A stretch of 64,000 bases of DNA from Breznakibacter xylanolyticus (lineage in GTDB: Bacteria; Bacteroidota; Bacteroidia; Bacteroidales; Marinilabiliaceae), in NCBI RefSeq assembly GCF_003254275.1, contig NZ_QKZK01000015.1:35345-99344 (forward strand), read 5' to 3'. Both the position numbers and the translations under genes were made by a program. Of this stretch, positions 1-8,182 are shown one piece after another. The notes below the pieces were generated by a model. That model was not told where the DNA came from and did not search any database. It worked only from the letters and a program-made list of their open reading frames with translations. Numbering within the stretch: position 1 is the first letter of the stretch; every line of letters starts with the position of its first letter.

Positions 1-124
1 AATGAATTTGGATGTCAACTTGGTTCGTATCGGTTTTGTGATTGCAACCTTATGCTTTGTGGGAACACCAATTCTGATTTACTTCGTGCTGTTCCTTTTA
101 CTTCATATGGGATGGATCGAATAG
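1..124 (+). CDS. C-terminal fragment of a PspC-domain-like membrane protein (partial at 5' end)
   Basis: An open frame enters from the left edge and ends at TAG 122-124, giving about 40 visible residues. It begins NLDVNLVRIGFVIATL and continues with a strongly hydrophobic helix (LIYFVLFLLLH) before a short polar end. The pattern of an Asp-Val-x-Leu-Val-Arg turn followed by two hydrophobic halves resembles the end of PspC/phage-shock-type domains, where the residues just before the helix often read as vD-x-x-lvR. The start and most of the protein lie outside the window, so the family call is a resemblance from a short stretch only. Confidence 0.45.
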   Translation, partial: MNLDVNLVRIGFVIATLCFVGTPILIYFVLFLLLHMGWIE

Positions 125-218
125 GTCGTTAGGATTGCGTGTTGCATTTGATTGACAGTTGTTTGATTCGTTTATGGTGCGCGAGGAGAAAAAAAATAGA
201 CTTTTTTTGCAAAAGATA

Positions 219-249
219 TTTGGAGATATTCGTTTTTGCTATATCTTTG
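219..249 (+). promoter_or_regulatory. Bacteroidota-type promoter of the tRNA-Glu/rpsT unit
   Basis: TTTG at 219-222 and TATCTTTG at 242-249 are separated by exactly 19 bases. This matches the sigma-70-type consensus of Bacteroidota (TTTG, then TAnnTTTG). It lies about 40 bases before the first tRNA-Glu and probably drives tRNA-Glu, rpsT and the second tRNA-Glu together. Confidence 0.7.
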
Positions 250-290
250 CATCCGCATTTGAGAGGGAAGTGCTCTCGAAATGAATAAAA

Positions 291-362
291 GGTCCCTTCG
301 TCTAGGGGTTAGGACGCAAGATTTTCATTCTTGAAACAGGGGTTCGATTCCCCTAGGGACTG
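291..362 (+). tRNA. tRNA-Glu (anticodon TTC), first copy
   Basis: The cloverleaf can be folded by eye. The acceptor GGTCCCT (291-297) pairs with AGGGACT (355-361) and the discriminator G is at 362. The anticodon stem CAAGA/TCTTG (317-321 and 329-333) encloses loop TTTTCAT with anticodon TTC at 324-326. The T arm reads GGGGTTCGATTCCCC. CCA is not encoded; the next bases are CAAAA. The sequence is identical to the copy at 661-732. Confidence 0.95.
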
Positions 363-394
363 CAAAACAAAAGTATCGTAAAAAAATTACCAAA

Positions 395-649
395 ATGGCA
401 AACCATAAGTCGGCGAAAAAACGCATCAGACAAATTGCAAAACGCAGATTGCACAATAAATATTACGCAAAAACCACACGTAATGCCATTAAAGTATTGC
501 GTTCAACAAGTGAGAAAGCAGCTGCACAAGCTCTTTATCCTAAAGTTGTGGCAATGTTGGATAAATTGGCAAAGCGTAACATTATTCACAAAAACAAAGC
601 TTCTAACTTGAAATCTAAGTTAGCTAAGCAAATTAATAAATTGGCATAA
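395..649 (+). CDS. rpsT: 30S ribosomal protein S20
   Basis: This 84-residue, very Lys/Arg-rich helical protein begins [18 protein letters not shown], the characteristic S20 N-terminus, and ends [11 protein letters not shown]20 binds 16S rRNA early in small-subunit assembly. Its length is usual for the family. It starts 32 bases after one tRNA-Glu and stops 11 bases before an identical tRNA-Glu, with no terminator between them. The three genes therefore look like one transcript that must be cut by tRNA-processing nucleases, which would release the S20 message. A factor-independent terminator follows the second tRNA. Confidence 0.96.
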   Translation: MANHKSAKKRIRQIAKRRLHNKYYAKTTRNAIKVLRSTSEKAAAQALYPKVVAMLDKLAKRNIIHKNKASNLKSKLAKQINKLA

Positions 650-660
650 GCCAATCAAGA

Positions 661-732
661 GGTCCCTTCGTCTAGGGGTTAGGACGCAAGATTTTCATTC
701 TTGAAACAGGGGTTCGATTCCCCTAGGGACTG
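661..732 (+). tRNA. tRNA-Glu (anticodon TTC), second identical copy
   Basis: All 72 bases match the copy at 291-362, including anticodon TTC at 694-696. The flanks differ (TGCTTAATTA here), so only the mature tRNA has been duplicated or homogenised. It is followed directly by a terminator hairpin. Confidence 0.95.
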
Positions 733-740
733 CTTAATTA

Positions 741-770
741 CCTCCTTCGATTTTCGAAGGAGGTTTTGTT
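741..770 (+). terminator. Rho-independent terminator of tRNA-Glu/rpsT/tRNA-Glu
   Basis: CCTCCTTCG (741-749) and CGAAGGAGG (755-763) form a perfect 9-bp stem with a 5-base loop, followed by TTTTGTT. Confidence 0.8.
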
Positions 771-844
771 ATTTGTGCGTATCCTTATACTGTTGCATCT
801 CCGATGGTTCTGTTGTATATTTATTAGCATCATGAACTAAACTG

Positions 845-1072
845 ATGGTTATGGAGTTTTTTATAATACAGTGGTCTCATGTGTTGTTTCCGCTTTTGTT
901 GGGCATCATGTTGTGGGATGGTGTGTGGAAGGTAATTGCCATGTGGCATGCCGCACGACGAAACGAGTTGGGCTGGTTTGTTTGTCTGGCGGTGTTTAAT
1001 ACGATTGGGGTGTTGCCGATTGTGTACCTATTAAGGTGTCGGCGAAAAAGAGAATCCCGAAGTCGTAATTGA
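845..1072 (+). CDS. Small DUF5652-like membrane protein
   Basis: This 75-residue protein has two hydrophobic helices (about residues 8-27 and 43-62) joined by a conserved-looking stretch, MWHAARRNELGWFVCLAVFN. The W-x-A-A-R/WF...FNTxG-xLPIxYL pattern resembles the DUF5652 family of short bacterial membrane proteins of unknown function. The tail is basic (RCRRKRESRSRN) and likely cytoplasmic. The in-frame ATG at 851 is an alternative start. It stands alone between the tRNA-Glu terminator and the tRNA-Asn pair. The family is a recognition by pattern and no function can be given. Confidence 0.65.
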   Translation: MVMEFFIIQWSHVLFPLLLGIMLWDGVWKVIAMWHAARRNELGWFVCLAVFNTIGVLPIVYLLRCRRKRESRSRN

Positions 1073-1130
1073 GCAAATAGTTTTAAGTAATGGTTGTTGC
1101 AACCATCTTCTTTGCTGTGGGAGATAAACA

Positions 1131-1154
1131 AAAAAAGCCGCAAATGCGGCTTTT
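1131..1154 (-). terminator. Terminator downstream of the tRNA-Asn pair (can act both ways)
   Basis: GCCGC (1137-1141) and GCGGC (1146-1150) form a short GC stem with A-rich and T-rich flanks on the two sides. On the minus strand it follows the tRNA-Asn genes and ends in a T run. It could also end the small gene at 845-1072. Confidence 0.65.
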
Positions 1155-1157
1155 GTG

Positions 1158-1231
1158 CTCCCCCTCTAGGACTTGAACCTAGGACCCCATGATTAACAGT
1201 CATGTGCTCTAACCAACTGAGCTAAGGAGGA
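1158..1231 (-). tRNA. tRNA-Asn (anticodon GTT), distal copy
   Basis: On the minus strand the acceptor TCCTCCT (complement of 1225-1231) pairs with AGGGGGA (complement of 1159-1165), with discriminator G at 1158. The anticodon stem CATGA/TCATG encloses CTGTTAA with anticodon GTT. The T arm is CTAGGTTCAAGTCCTAG. The 74 bases are identical to the neighbour at 1256-1329. Confidence 0.94.
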
Positions 1232-1255
1232 ATAATTCCTCAATATGTTTTTGTG

Positions 1256-1329
1256 CTCCCCCTCTAGGACTTGAACCTAGGACCCCATGATTAACAGTCA
1301 TGTGCTCTAACCAACTGAGCTAAGGAGGA
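1256..1329 (-). tRNA. tRNA-Asn (anticodon GTT), promoter-proximal copy
   Basis: This has the same cloverleaf as 1158-1231, with no base difference, separated from it by only 24 bases. The pair forms a tandem tRNA-Asn transcription unit on the minus strand. Confidence 0.94.
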
Positions 1330-1387
1330 ATTTTTTATCCCTTAAGAAACCTTCGTGCTTGAGTAGCCCTTGTTTTCTTTAGCGATG

Positions 1388-1426
1388 CAAAACTATGTAG
1401 TTTTTCCAAATTATGCAATATCTTTG
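1388..1426. promoter_or_regulatory. Overlapping divergent promoters of the tRNA-Asn pair (-) and the PfkB kinase (+)
   Basis: On the minus strand TAGTTTTG (complement of 1388-1395) stands 19 bases from TTGC (complement of 1415-1418). On the plus strand TATCTTTG at 1419-1426 fits the -7 element of the kinase gene, but its -33 partner (TGTA at 1396-1399) is poor. The two promoters would share DNA and may compete. Confidence 0.42.
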
Positions 1427-1463
1427 CAGAAAAAAATAGAATTAATTTCAAACTCCAAGTGAC

Positions 1464-2444
1464 ATGAGCAAAGTGTTGGGAATGGGCAACGCCCTGGTGG
1501 ATATTCTTACCCGTATTGAAAGTGATGAATTGTTGACGCAGTTGAACTTGCCTAAAGGGAGTATGCAGTTGGTAGATAGTAATATAGCCAATGACGTATT
1601 GACACGCACCAATCATTATCAACGTCATCAGGCATCGGGAGGCTCGGCTGCGAATACCATACATGGGCTGGCATCATTGGGAGTTGAAACGGGATTTTTA
1701 GGGAAAGTAGGTAAAGACGAGTTGGGTGAATTCTTCAAGTCGGACATGCAACAACACCAAATATCGACGCGTTTGCTTGAGAGTGACACCCCTTCAGGAA
1801 AGGCCATTGCTCTTATTTCACCCGATTCGGAGCGCACTTTTGCCACTCATTTGGGAGCTGCAGTAGAATTGTGCGAAGATGATTTGTTCGATGAGCTGTT
1901 TCATGGTTATAAATACTTCTATATTGAAGGCTATTTGGTGCAAAACAAACCTTTGATTCGTAAAGCCATTGAGTTGGCCAAAAAACACGGATTGGTGGTG
2001 TCGCTCGATTTGGCCAGCTATAATGTTGTTGAAGCTAATCTTGACTTCCTGAAAGAAATTATTGCCTCGCATGTGGATATTGTGTTTGCTAACGAAGAGG
2101 AGGCGCATGCCTTTACCGGTAAGACCGGCGAAGATGCCTTGCATGAGATTGCATCACTGTGCGACATCGCTGTGGTTAAACAAGGGAAGAACGGTTCTTT
2201 AATCAAGCGCTTTGGTGAGGTGATTCGAGTGGGTATTATTCCGGCACAAAGCACTGACACGACCGGCGCCGGAGATTTGTATGCAGCCGGTTTCCTGTTT
2301 GGATTGATTCAGAACCTGCATCTTGATAAATGCGGTCAGATAGGGGCGCTTCTTTCCGGAAATGTGATCGAAGTGGTTGGCCCTAAGATGGATCAGGATC
2401 GTTGGGGTAATATTAAGAAGTCTATTGAAGCGATTGTGAATTAA
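1464..2444 (+). CDS. PfkB-family carbohydrate/nucleoside kinase (adenosine kinase-like)
   Basis: This 326-residue cytosolic kinase has the ribokinase fold. The N-terminal GMGNALVDI motif and the ASGGSAANT substrate/glycine motif near residue 58 are PfkB signature 1. DTTGAGDLYAAGF at 265-277 is signature 2, with D271 as the catalytic base in the anion hole. Order and length match the adenosine kinase/sugar kinase branch commonly found in Bacteroidota. The family transfers phosphate from ATP to a sugar or nucleoside hydroxyl, and the true substrate cannot be read from sequence. The gene has its own promoter and is followed by a 256-base gap. The start ATG at 1464 is the only reasonable one. Confidence 0.85.
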   Translation: MSKVLGMGNALVDILTRIESDELLTQLNLPKGSMQLVDSNIANDVLTRTNHYQRHQASGGSAANTIHGLASLGVETGFLGKVGKDELGEFFKSDMQQHQISTRLLESDTPSGKAIALISPDSERTFATHLGAAVELCEDDLFDELFHGYKYFYIEGYLVQNKPLIRKAIELAKKHGLVVSLDLASYNVVEANLDFLKEIIASHVDIVFANEEEAHAFTGKTGEDALHEIASLCDIAVVKQGKNGSLIKRFGEVIRVGIIPAQSTDTTGAGDLYAAGFLFGLIQNLHLDKCGQIGALLSGNVIEVVGPKMDQDRWGNIKKSIEAIVN

Positions 2445-2700
2445 CGTTGGGACAAAGGCCAATTGTTATTGCAGACAAGCCGCTTTTATTACGTCATTTT
2501 TCTTCGGTTTACTCAGGACGGAATTTTTCTTAAGAAGAATACACGATATTCAAGGAGACTCCACGATTTTTCTGCAAGACATTACTGATTGTGTGCAGTA
2601 AATGATAGAAAATCTCGGATTTACGACATTTAAAAAAATATTTAATCATGTAATCGCACATAGATTTGCGATTTTAGACATATATCTGAACTATAAATAA
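2445..2700. other. Intergenic stretch before mutT
   Basis: No credible gene is visible in these 256 bases. The only promoter-like element is TAGATTTG at 2661-2668, which fits the -7 consensus and lies 33 bases before the mutT start. No good -33 element stands at the right distance. Confidence 0.4.
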
Positions 2701-3093
2701 ATGAATGAGATTGAAGTAGCTTGTGCGGTGATCGTTCGCCAAGGGCGCATATTGGTTGCACTTCGGGGCAGTCAAATGGAACATGCCGGATTGTGGGAGT
2801 TTCCCGGCGGCAAGGTTGATGCGAACGAAGCACCAGAACAAGCGTTGATTCGAGAATTGAAAGAAGAACTACTGATTACCGTAAAAGTAGATCAGCCATT
2901 AACGGTTGTGACGCACGATTATTCCAATGTGAGAATTCGGCTTATACCTTTTTTAGCCACGTTGGTGGATGGCGAACCCAAGCCCATCGAGCATGAAAAA
3001 ATTGAATGGTACCATCCCGACGATTTGCCGGTTTTGCCCTGGACAGATGCCGATATTCCCTTGGTGATGGAGGTGGTTGACTTGCTTGGATGA
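2701..3093 (+). CDS. mutT: Nudix hydrolase, MutT-like 8-oxo-dGTP diphosphatase
   Basis: A 130-residue single-domain Nudix protein. Its opening, IEVACAVIVRQGRILVALR, and the LWEFPGGKV stretch are the MutT pattern. MutT removes oxidised dGTP (8-oxo-dGTP to 8-oxo-dGMP), preventing A-T to C-G mutations. The Nudix box spans residues 37-59 with G37, E43 and RELKEE at 51-56 all present, so the metal-binding glutamates are intact. The usual Gly near the end of the box is Leu at 58. The protein has the short MutT length and no extra MutY-like domain. It is a single gene on the plus strand upstream of typA. Confidence 0.86.
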   Translation: MNEIEVACAVIVRQGRILVALRGSQMEHAGLWEFPGGKVDANEAPEQALIRELKEELLITVKVDQPLTVVTHDYSNVRIRLIPFLATLVDGEPKPIEHEKIEWYHPDDLPVLPWTDADIPLVMEVVDLLG

Positions 3094-3194
3094 TTCGTTC
3101 ACGGAGGTATTTCCCTGTCCTTAGTCGTTAAGTCCTCTCTTAAAGTTTGTTAAGGCGAATGATTTGTGGTGGGTTTTTTTGCAATGACACCGTA

Positions 3195-3220
3195 TTGGCA
3201 ACAAAAAAACTCTACCTTTG
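3195..3220 (+). promoter_or_regulatory. Probable typA promoter
   Basis: TACCTTTG at 3213-3220 matches the Bacteroidota -7 element and sits 21 bases before the typA ATG. The nearest TTGG (3195-3198) is only 14 bases away, so the -33 part is uncertain. Confidence 0.4.
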
Positions 3221-3240
3221 CACCCCTGATTCATAAATGT

Positions 3241-5037
3241 ATGCAGAAGATAAGAAATGTGGCGATCATCGCCCACGTTGACCACGGCAAAACAACGCTG
3301 GTTGACAAACTCTTGCTGGCCGGCAAGCTTTTTAAAGATCACCAGAAAGCCGGTGAGCTGATCATGGACAACAACGACCTGGAGCGTGAACGTGGGATCA
3401 CCATTCTCTCCAAGAACGTGTCTGTTTCCTGGAACGGTTATAAAATCAATATCATCGACACCCCGGGCCACGCCGATTTTGGCGGTGAAGTGGAACGGGT
3501 TCTCAATATGACTGATGGCGTGCTGTTGCTGGTGGATGCTTTTGAAGGCCCCATGCCCCAGACTCGTTTCGTGTTGCAAAAGGCTATCGCGCTGGGATTA
3601 AAGCCCATTGTGGTGGTTAATAAGGTTGACAAGCCCAACTGTCGTCCCGAGGAAGTTCACGAGCAGGTGTTTGACCTGATGTTTTCGTTGGAAGCCAACG
3701 AACGACAGCTCGACTTTCCAACGGTGTACGGATCGGCTAAAGAAAACTGGATGTCGAAGGACTGGAAGGTGAAAACCGATGATATTTCAGCCATTTTCGA
3801 CGCCATTATTGAGCATATTCCTGCTCCGCCCGAGAACAAGGGAACCCCTCAAATGTTGATCACCAGTCTGGATTATTCGTCATACATTGGCCGTATTGCC
3901 GTAGGACGAGTGCATCGAGGCAGTTTCAAGACCGGTCAAAATGTATCGTTGATGAAGCGTGATGGACGGGTGGTTCGTACAAAGATTAAAGAACTGTTTG
4001 TTTTTGAAGGCTTGGGTAAAGTTGCTGTTGATGAAGTTCCTTGTGGTGACATTTGTGCCATGGTGGGACTCGATAACTTTGAGATTGGTGACACCGTTGC
4101 TGATTTTGAAAACCCCGAAGCTTTGGATCCCATTGCCATTGACGAACCGACCATGAGCATGTTGTTTACCATCAACAATTCTCCATTTTTCGGTAAAGAA
4201 GGTAAGTTTGTGACTTCGCGCCACATCAAGGATCGCTTAGATAAGGAATTGGAAAAAAACCTTGCTCTTCGCGTTGAGGATACCCCATCGGCTGATGCGT
4301 GGAACGTATACGGACGTGGTGTTCTTCACTTGTCGGTGTTGCTCGAAACCATGCGCCGCGAAGGATACGAGGTGCAGGTGGGACAACCCCGGGTGATTAT
4401 TAAAGAAGTGGCCGGCGAAAAACATGAACCAATGGAGGAATTGGCCATTGATTTGCCTGAGGAGTTTTCGGGTAAAGCCATTGAATTGGCCACTCAGCGT
4501 AAAGGTGAGTTGGTGAGCATGGAACGCAAAGGGGAACGCATCCACTTAGAGTTTCGCATTCCTTCACGCGGAATCATTGGATTGCGCAGTAGTTTGATGA
4601 CTGCATCGACAGGCGAAGCCATTATGGCTCACCGCTTTATTGAGTTTGCTCCCTGGCGCGGAAACATCGAAAAACGTCAAAACGGATCCCTGATTGCCAT
4701 GGAAACCGGAACGGCCTATGCCTATGCCATCGATAAACTTCAGGAGCGTGGTAAGTTCTTTATCTCACCACAAGAAGAAGTGTATATGGGGCAAGTTATT
4801 GGCGAGAACAGCCGTGAAGGCGATTTGACCGTGAACGTCACAAAGTCAAAAAAACTGACCAACATGCGTGCTTCGGGATCTGACGACAAGGTGCGAATTG
4901 TAACACCCATTGTTTTTAGTCTTGAAGAGGCATTGGAATATATTCAGGAAGATGAGTATGTTGAATTGACGCCCAAGTCGATTCGTATCCGAAAAATCTT
5001 GTTGAACGAAACGGATCGTAAACGTTCAGGCAAATAA
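3241..5037 (+). CDS. typA: Ribosome-associated GTPase TypA/BipA
   Basis: This translational GTPase of 598 residues has the usual TypA length. The N-terminus [20 protein letters not shown] carries the P-loop at residues 11-20. The switch regions are seen in [12 protein letters not shown] and [14 protein letters not shown], and NKVD supplies base specificity. The EF-G-like domains and the TypA-specific C-terminal domain follow ([16 protein letters not shown] near the end). TypA helps 50S assembly and stress/cold growth by binding the ribosome. I chose ATG 3241 rather than the in-frame ATG at 3166, because the homologous N-terminus begins at MQKIRN and a promoter -7 element lies at 3213-3220. 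A long terminator hairpin follows the stop. Confidence 0.95.
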   Translation: MQKIRNVAIIAHVDHGKTTLVDKLLLAGKLFKDHQKAGELIMDNNDLERERGITILSKNVSVSWNGYKINIIDTPGHADFGGEVERVLNMTDGVLLLVDAFEGPMPQTRFVLQKAIALGLKPIVVVNKVDKPNCRPEEVHEQVFDLMFSLEANERQLDFPTVYGSAKENWMSKDWKVKTDDISAIFDAIIEHIPAPPENKGTPQMLITSLDYSSYIGRIAVGRVHRGSFKTGQNVSLMKRDGRVVRTKIKELFVFEGLGKVAVDEVPCGDICAMVGLDNFEIGDTVADFENPEALDPIAIDEPTMSMLFTINNSPFFGKEGKFVTSRHIKDRLDKELEKNLALRVEDTPSADAWNVYGRGVLHLSVLLETMRREGYEVQVGQPRVIIKEVAGEKHEPMEELAIDLPEEFSGKAIELATQRKGELVSMERKGERIHLEFRIPSRGIIGLRSSLMTASTGEAIMAHRFIEFAPWRGNIEKRQNGSLIAMETGTAYAYAIDKLQERGKFFISPQEEVYMGQVIGENSREGDLTVNVTKSKKLTNMRASGSDDKVRIVTPIVFSLEEALEYIQEDEYVELTPKSIRIRKILLNETDRKRSGK

Positions 5038-5061
5038 TTTTTGCCTTTAAGACGCATTAAA

Positions 5062-5104
5062 TTACCTTTTCTTCCCATTCAATCGGATGGGAAGAAAAAA
5101 GGTA
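5062..5104 (+). terminator. typA terminator
   Basis: CTTCCCAT (5071-5078) pairs with ATGGGAAG (5086-5093), extended by TACCTTTT against AAAAAAGGTA. A second GC hairpin with a T-rich tail (GAGCCACGGG/CCCGTTGGTTC, about 5120-5155) follows and may be a back-up. Confidence 0.65.
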
Positions 5105-5237
5105 AAATATATAAAAATAGAGGAGCCACGGGTGCCCCGTTGGTTCTTTTGTTTTGCAATAAGGTGTTGAAATGATGTATTTTTGAATCATCAGCAAGAG
5201 GTTTGGTTGATGGCGCATCGAAAAAAAAGAGAATTCC

Positions 5238-5268
5238 TTTTAGGATGTGTTCATTTTTTATAACTTTG
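5238..5268 (+). promoter_or_regulatory. Promoter of yceD-rpmF
   Basis: TTTT at 5238-5241 and TAACTTTG at 5261-5268 are 19 bases apart, 28 bases ahead of the chosen yceD start. Confidence 0.55.
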
Positions 5269-5295
5269 CGCAGTTTTTTAAAAACGAAGGCGGAG

Positions 5296-5814
5296 ATGTT
5301 TAGCGAATATGACATTGCTTTCAAAGGTCTTGCAGAAGGTGTTCACACCTATCATTACGAGATTGGGCCACGCTTTTTTGAGCAGATGGAAGAAAGTCTG
5401 GTGGATAGCGGGGAGCTGAAAGTGGATGTAGAGTTATTGAAACAAACCACGCTTTTAACTTTGAAATTCAATATTAAAGGTACTGTCAATACTTCGTGTG
5501 ACAGATGCCTTGAACCACTGGATTTAGCAATAAAGTGCAAAGGCAAATTGTTGGTGAAATTTGGTGAGGAATATGATGAGCCTTCTGATGAAATTGTGGT
5601 GTTGCCTTATGATGCACATCAAATTAATGTGGCTCAGTATATTTATGAATTTATTGGGGTAAACTTGCCAATTCAGCGTGTGCATCCTAATAACAGTTGT
5701 AATCCTGAAATGCTCCAGAAATTGGAAGCATATACCATCGCTCCCGCAGATGAGGATGCTACGGCCGATCCACGCTGGGACGAACTGAAAAAATTATTAG
5801 ATAAAAACAAATAA
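5296..5814 (+). CDS. DUF177/YceD family protein
   Basis: 172 residues beginning MFSEYDIAFKGLAEGVHTYH. The central CDRCLEPLDLAI motif (a Cys-x2-Cys pair) and the acidic stretch DEIVVLPYDAHQINVAQYIYE are typical of the YceD/DUF177 family. This protein is almost always encoded just before ribosomal protein L32, and in other bacteria and plants is linked to 23S rRNA accumulation and 50S biogenesis. I took ATG 5296 instead of the upstream in-frame ATG at 5203, because the promoter -7 element lies at 5261-5268 and a GGCGGAG purine stretch stands just before 5296. It lies 12 bases ahead of rpmF and is probably co-transcribed. Confidence 0.85.
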   Translation: MFSEYDIAFKGLAEGVHTYHYEIGPRFFEQMEESLVDSGELKVDVELLKQTTLLTLKFNIKGTVNTSCDRCLEPLDLAIKCKGKLLVKFGEEYDEPSDEIVVLPYDAHQINVAQYIYEFIGVNLPIQRVHPNNSCNPEMLQKLEAYTIAPADEDATADPRWDELKKLLDKNK

Positions 5815-5826
5815 AGAAGTTGTAAA

Positions 5827-6012
5827 ATGGCACATCCCAAGCGAAAAATTTCGAAAACAAGACGCGATAAGCGCAGAACTCACGATAAAGCTGTTGCGCC
5901 TGCTTTAGGTGTATGTTCTAACTGTGGTTCAGCAATTCGTCTGCACACTGTGTGTGGCGAATGTGGTTATTACCGTGGCAAATTAGCCGTAGAGAAAACT
6001 GTAACTGCTTAA
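5827..6012 (+). CDS. rpmF: 50S ribosomal protein L32
   Basis: A 61-residue basic protein beginning MAHPKRKISKTRRDKRR. It carries a zinc-ribbon pair, CSNC (residues about 30-33) and CGEC (about 44-47), so this is the zinc-binding form of L32. It follows yceD by 12 bases, a pairing conserved across bacteria. A terminator hairpin directly after the stop separates it from fabH. Confidence 0.96.
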   Translation: MAHPKRKISKTRRDKRRTHDKAVAPALGVCSNCGSAIRLHTVCGECGYYRGKLAVEKTVTA

Positions 6013-6036
6013 GCAGTTGTTCAGATAAACAAAAAT

Positions 6037-6064
6037 GCTCCTTCAAACAGGGAGCTTTTTTTTT
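6037..6064 (+). terminator. Terminator between rpmF and fabH
   Basis: GCTCCTT (6037-6043) pairs with AGGGAGC (6049-6055), including one G-T pair, and is followed by nine T residues. This decides the fabH start: the in-frame ATG at 6035 lies inside this hairpin. Confidence 0.75.
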
Positions 6065-6127
6065 ACAATTCATTTTCCATCATTCACAACGCGTTGCCCC
6101 AAGGGCAAATGCATAATTGATTTCGTG

Positions 6128-7126
6128 GTGAAAAAAACGTATGCAGCGATTACAGCCGTTGGTTCCTATTTGCCGGAATACGTGCTGACCAATCAGGAGT
6201 TGAGTCAAATGGTAGACACCTCCGACGAATGGATTATGACCCGGGTGGGCATTAGTGAACGACGTATTTTGAAAGGCGAGGGCATGGGATCGTCGGATAT
6301 GGGAGCCAAAGCAGTTTTGCAGTTGCTCGAAAAGTCGGGCACGAGTCCTGATGAGATTGACCTGTTGATTTGCGCCACAGTGACGCCCGATCATCCCTTT
6401 CCGGCTACGGCCAATATTATAGCCGACAAGGTGAATATTCGTCATGCACAGGGATTTGACATCAATGCGGCATGTTCGGGATTTATGTTTGCATTGGATG
6501 TGGCTGCTAAATTCATTGAATGCGGATCTAAAAAAAAGGTTATCGTGGTGGGGTGCGATAAAATGTCGTCAATCACCGATTATACAGATCGAACAACCTG
6601 TGTACTTTTTGGTGATGCTTCAGCAGCTGTATTGCTGGAGCCGACGGAAGAAGCGATGGGGGTGATGGATTCCAATCTGCACAGCGATGGTTTTGGGCGT
6701 CATCATCTGATCATGAAGGCAGGTGGTTCGGTGAAGCCGGCTTCGCATGCTACGGTTGATGCGCGTGAGCATTACATCTACCAGGAGGGGCAAACGGTAT
6801 TTAAACATGCCGTGTCAAAGATGGCAGATGCAGCCGTGGACATCATGGATAGGAATCAGTTAAAGTCAGAGGACATTGCCTGGTTGGTTCCCCATCAGGC
6901 CAATTTGAGGATTATTGAGGCCACCGGTAATCGTATGGGGCTACCCAAGGAAAAGGTGATGATTAATATTCACAAATACGGTAACACCACCACTGCTACT
7001 ATTCCGTTGTGCCTGTGTGAGCTTGAAAGTGAGTTAAAGAAAGGTGACAACCTGATTTTGGCTGCTTTTGGTGCCGGATTTACATGGGGATCAGTGTATG
7101 TGAAGTGGGCTTATGATGCTAAGTAA
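6128..7126 (+). CDS. fabH: 3-oxoacyl-[acyl-carrier-protein] synthase III (KAS III)
   Basis: 332 residues starting (V)[21 protein letters not shown]. The family condenses acetyl-CoA (or branched starters) with malonyl-ACP, the first step of fatty-acid synthesis. The Cys-His-Asn triad is visible: C116 in NAACSGF, His in VPHQANLRI, and Asn in [11 protein letters not shown]. The [13 protein letters not shown] end is typical. I chose GTG 6128 (GTG 6125 is equally possible). The longer frame from ATG 6035 would begin inside the rpmF terminator and add an unrelated 31-residue head. Linkage to yceD-rpmF is the usual arrangement, though plsX is absent here. Confidence 0.93.
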   Translation: MKKTYAAITAVGSYLPEYVLTNQELSQMVDTSDEWIMTRVGISERRILKGEGMGSSDMGAKAVLQLLEKSGTSPDEIDLLICATVTPDHPFPATANIIADKVNIRHAQGFDINAACSGFMFALDVAAKFIECGSKKKVIVVGCDKMSSITDYTDRTTCVLFGDASAAVLLEPTEEAMGVMDSNLHSDGFGRHHLIMKAGGSVKPASHATVDAREHYIYQEGQTVFKHAVSKMADAAVDIMDRNQLKSEDIAWLVPHQANLRIIEATGNRMGLPKEKVMINIHKYGNTTTATIPLCLCELESELKKGDNLILAAFGAGFTWGSVYVKWAYDAK

Positions 7127-7178
7127 TAGCACCCAATAGGGGTAAAAACAGTTTGCGATTTTACCAAGTATAATAAAG

Positions 7179-7214
7179 ATGCAGGTATGTGCTTTGGCTC
7201 AACCTGCATTTTTC
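7179..7214 (+). terminator. fabH terminator (convergent with the DUF4268 gene)
   Basis: ATGCAGGT (7179-7186) pairs with ACCTGCAT (7202-7209), then TTTTTC. It touches the stop of the convergent gene ending at 7213. Confidence 0.65.
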
Positions 7215-7680
7215 ATTGGCCTAATTCGTCGTATTTCAAAAAATCCTTCACTTCGAGGAATGCTGTTTCGAGATTGACCATGTTGTATATCAAGAATTTG
7301 ATCATGGAAGGCCATTGTTCTTGTTGGTAAATGTCGCCCTGCATTTGCACAAAAACGCGCGACACGTAGTGACCGGGACTTTTTTCGTAGGCCAATTCCC
7401 ACGTGAGGGGAGTCCCAAATGATTCCTCGAAGATGTTCTTACAAGCATCGAGTTTGGCAAACAACATTAAACGGCGATCTTCGTCACGGTGGCTGATTTC
7501 GAGAGCCACCATGGCCTTCTGGCGATCGACATCGAAACGCAAATCGACGCCCCGGATGCCGGTGTTATCAAGGATCCATTTTTTTACTTCGCCGCGTTGT
7601 CCCGGCAGTCTGCGGGTGCGGTTCTCGAGTTTTTGCCAAAATGCCAATCGCAGTTGTTTCGCTTCTTCTTTCGAAAACAT
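7213..7680 (-). CDS. DUF4268 domain-containing protein
   Basis: 155 residues, no signal peptide or membrane helix, rich in charged and aromatic residues. It opens MFSKEEAKQLRLAFWQKLE and contains KWILDNTGIRGVDLRFDVDR and EISHRDEDRRLMLFAKL. These resemble the DUF4268 family, whose fold is related to restriction-endonuclease-like cores in larger proteins. The stand-alone form is common in Bacteroidota and its function is unknown. It converges with fabH and is transcribed toward the fabH terminator. A small membrane-protein frame follows upstream on the same strand. Confidence 0.65.
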   Translation of the reverse strand: MFSKEEAKQLRLAFWQKLENRTRRLPGQRGEVKKWILDNTGIRGVDLRFDVDRQKAMVALEISHRDEDRRLMLFAKLDACKNIFEESFGTPLTWELAYEKSPGHYVSRVFVQMQGDIYQQEQWPSMIKFLIYNMVNLETAFLEVKDFLKYDELGQ

Positions 7681-7705
7681 GGATGAATAATTTTAATAGG
7701 CAAAT

Positions 7706-7882
7706 TTACGATTCATTACGGTTTTTTGATGACGTGAATAGGAGATAGAGCAGATAAAAGGTTCCCATCCCGATAAACAGGATGCTAATAATTTCCATGA
7801 TTCCTTTGGTGGAATGAATCATGCCAAATCCCGCGATGATGAGCAGGATGGCGATTACGGCGAAGATGGGGTGCTTTTTCAC
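7706..7882 (-). CDS. Small two-helix membrane protein
   Basis: From GTG at 7882 the frame gives 58 residues: VKKHPIFAVIAILLIIAGF, a short polar turn, a second hydrophobic helix (IISILFIGMGTFYLLYLLF) and a basic tail. The frame is open further upstream to a GTG at 8017, but that extra part is polar, contains no ATG and looks untranslated. It lies 25 bases upstream of the DUF4268 gene on the same strand. I do not recognise a family. Both the start and the reality of the gene are uncertain. Confidence 0.4.
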   Translation of the reverse strand: MKKHPIFAVIAILLIIAGFGMIHSTKGIMEIISILFIGMGTFYLLYLLFTSSKNRNES

Positions 7883-8182
7883 GGATTGTTGTTTTATGTT
7901 AGTTTGGGTGCCCGGAAATTTTTTAATTGTGTCGAGATTTTGCTGGTGTTTGGTCTTTTCGGTTGAGCGGTTCAAATTATAAAAAATGCATATAATTACG
8001 GTAACCCAAGTTGTCACTTGGACGTAACGGTTTTGTGGTGTAACGAATTTTTAAGATGAAATAGGTTGATTAAACCATTAAAATTGAATTATCTTTAAAA
8101 ATTCAAACCCTCACAATAACATTCGACATGATTTAAATGTTGAATGCCGGATTAAAAAGATTTTACGTGAATTCTCAGCCAG

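Noticed and set aside
877..1203. Minus-strand frame of 108 codons
   Set aside because: It runs through a tRNA-Asn gene and opposes the DUF5652-like gene; it is a shadow frame.
6035..6127. Longer N-terminus of FabH from ATG 6035
   Set aside because: The ATG lies in the hairpin terminator after rpmF and the added residues do not fit KAS III.
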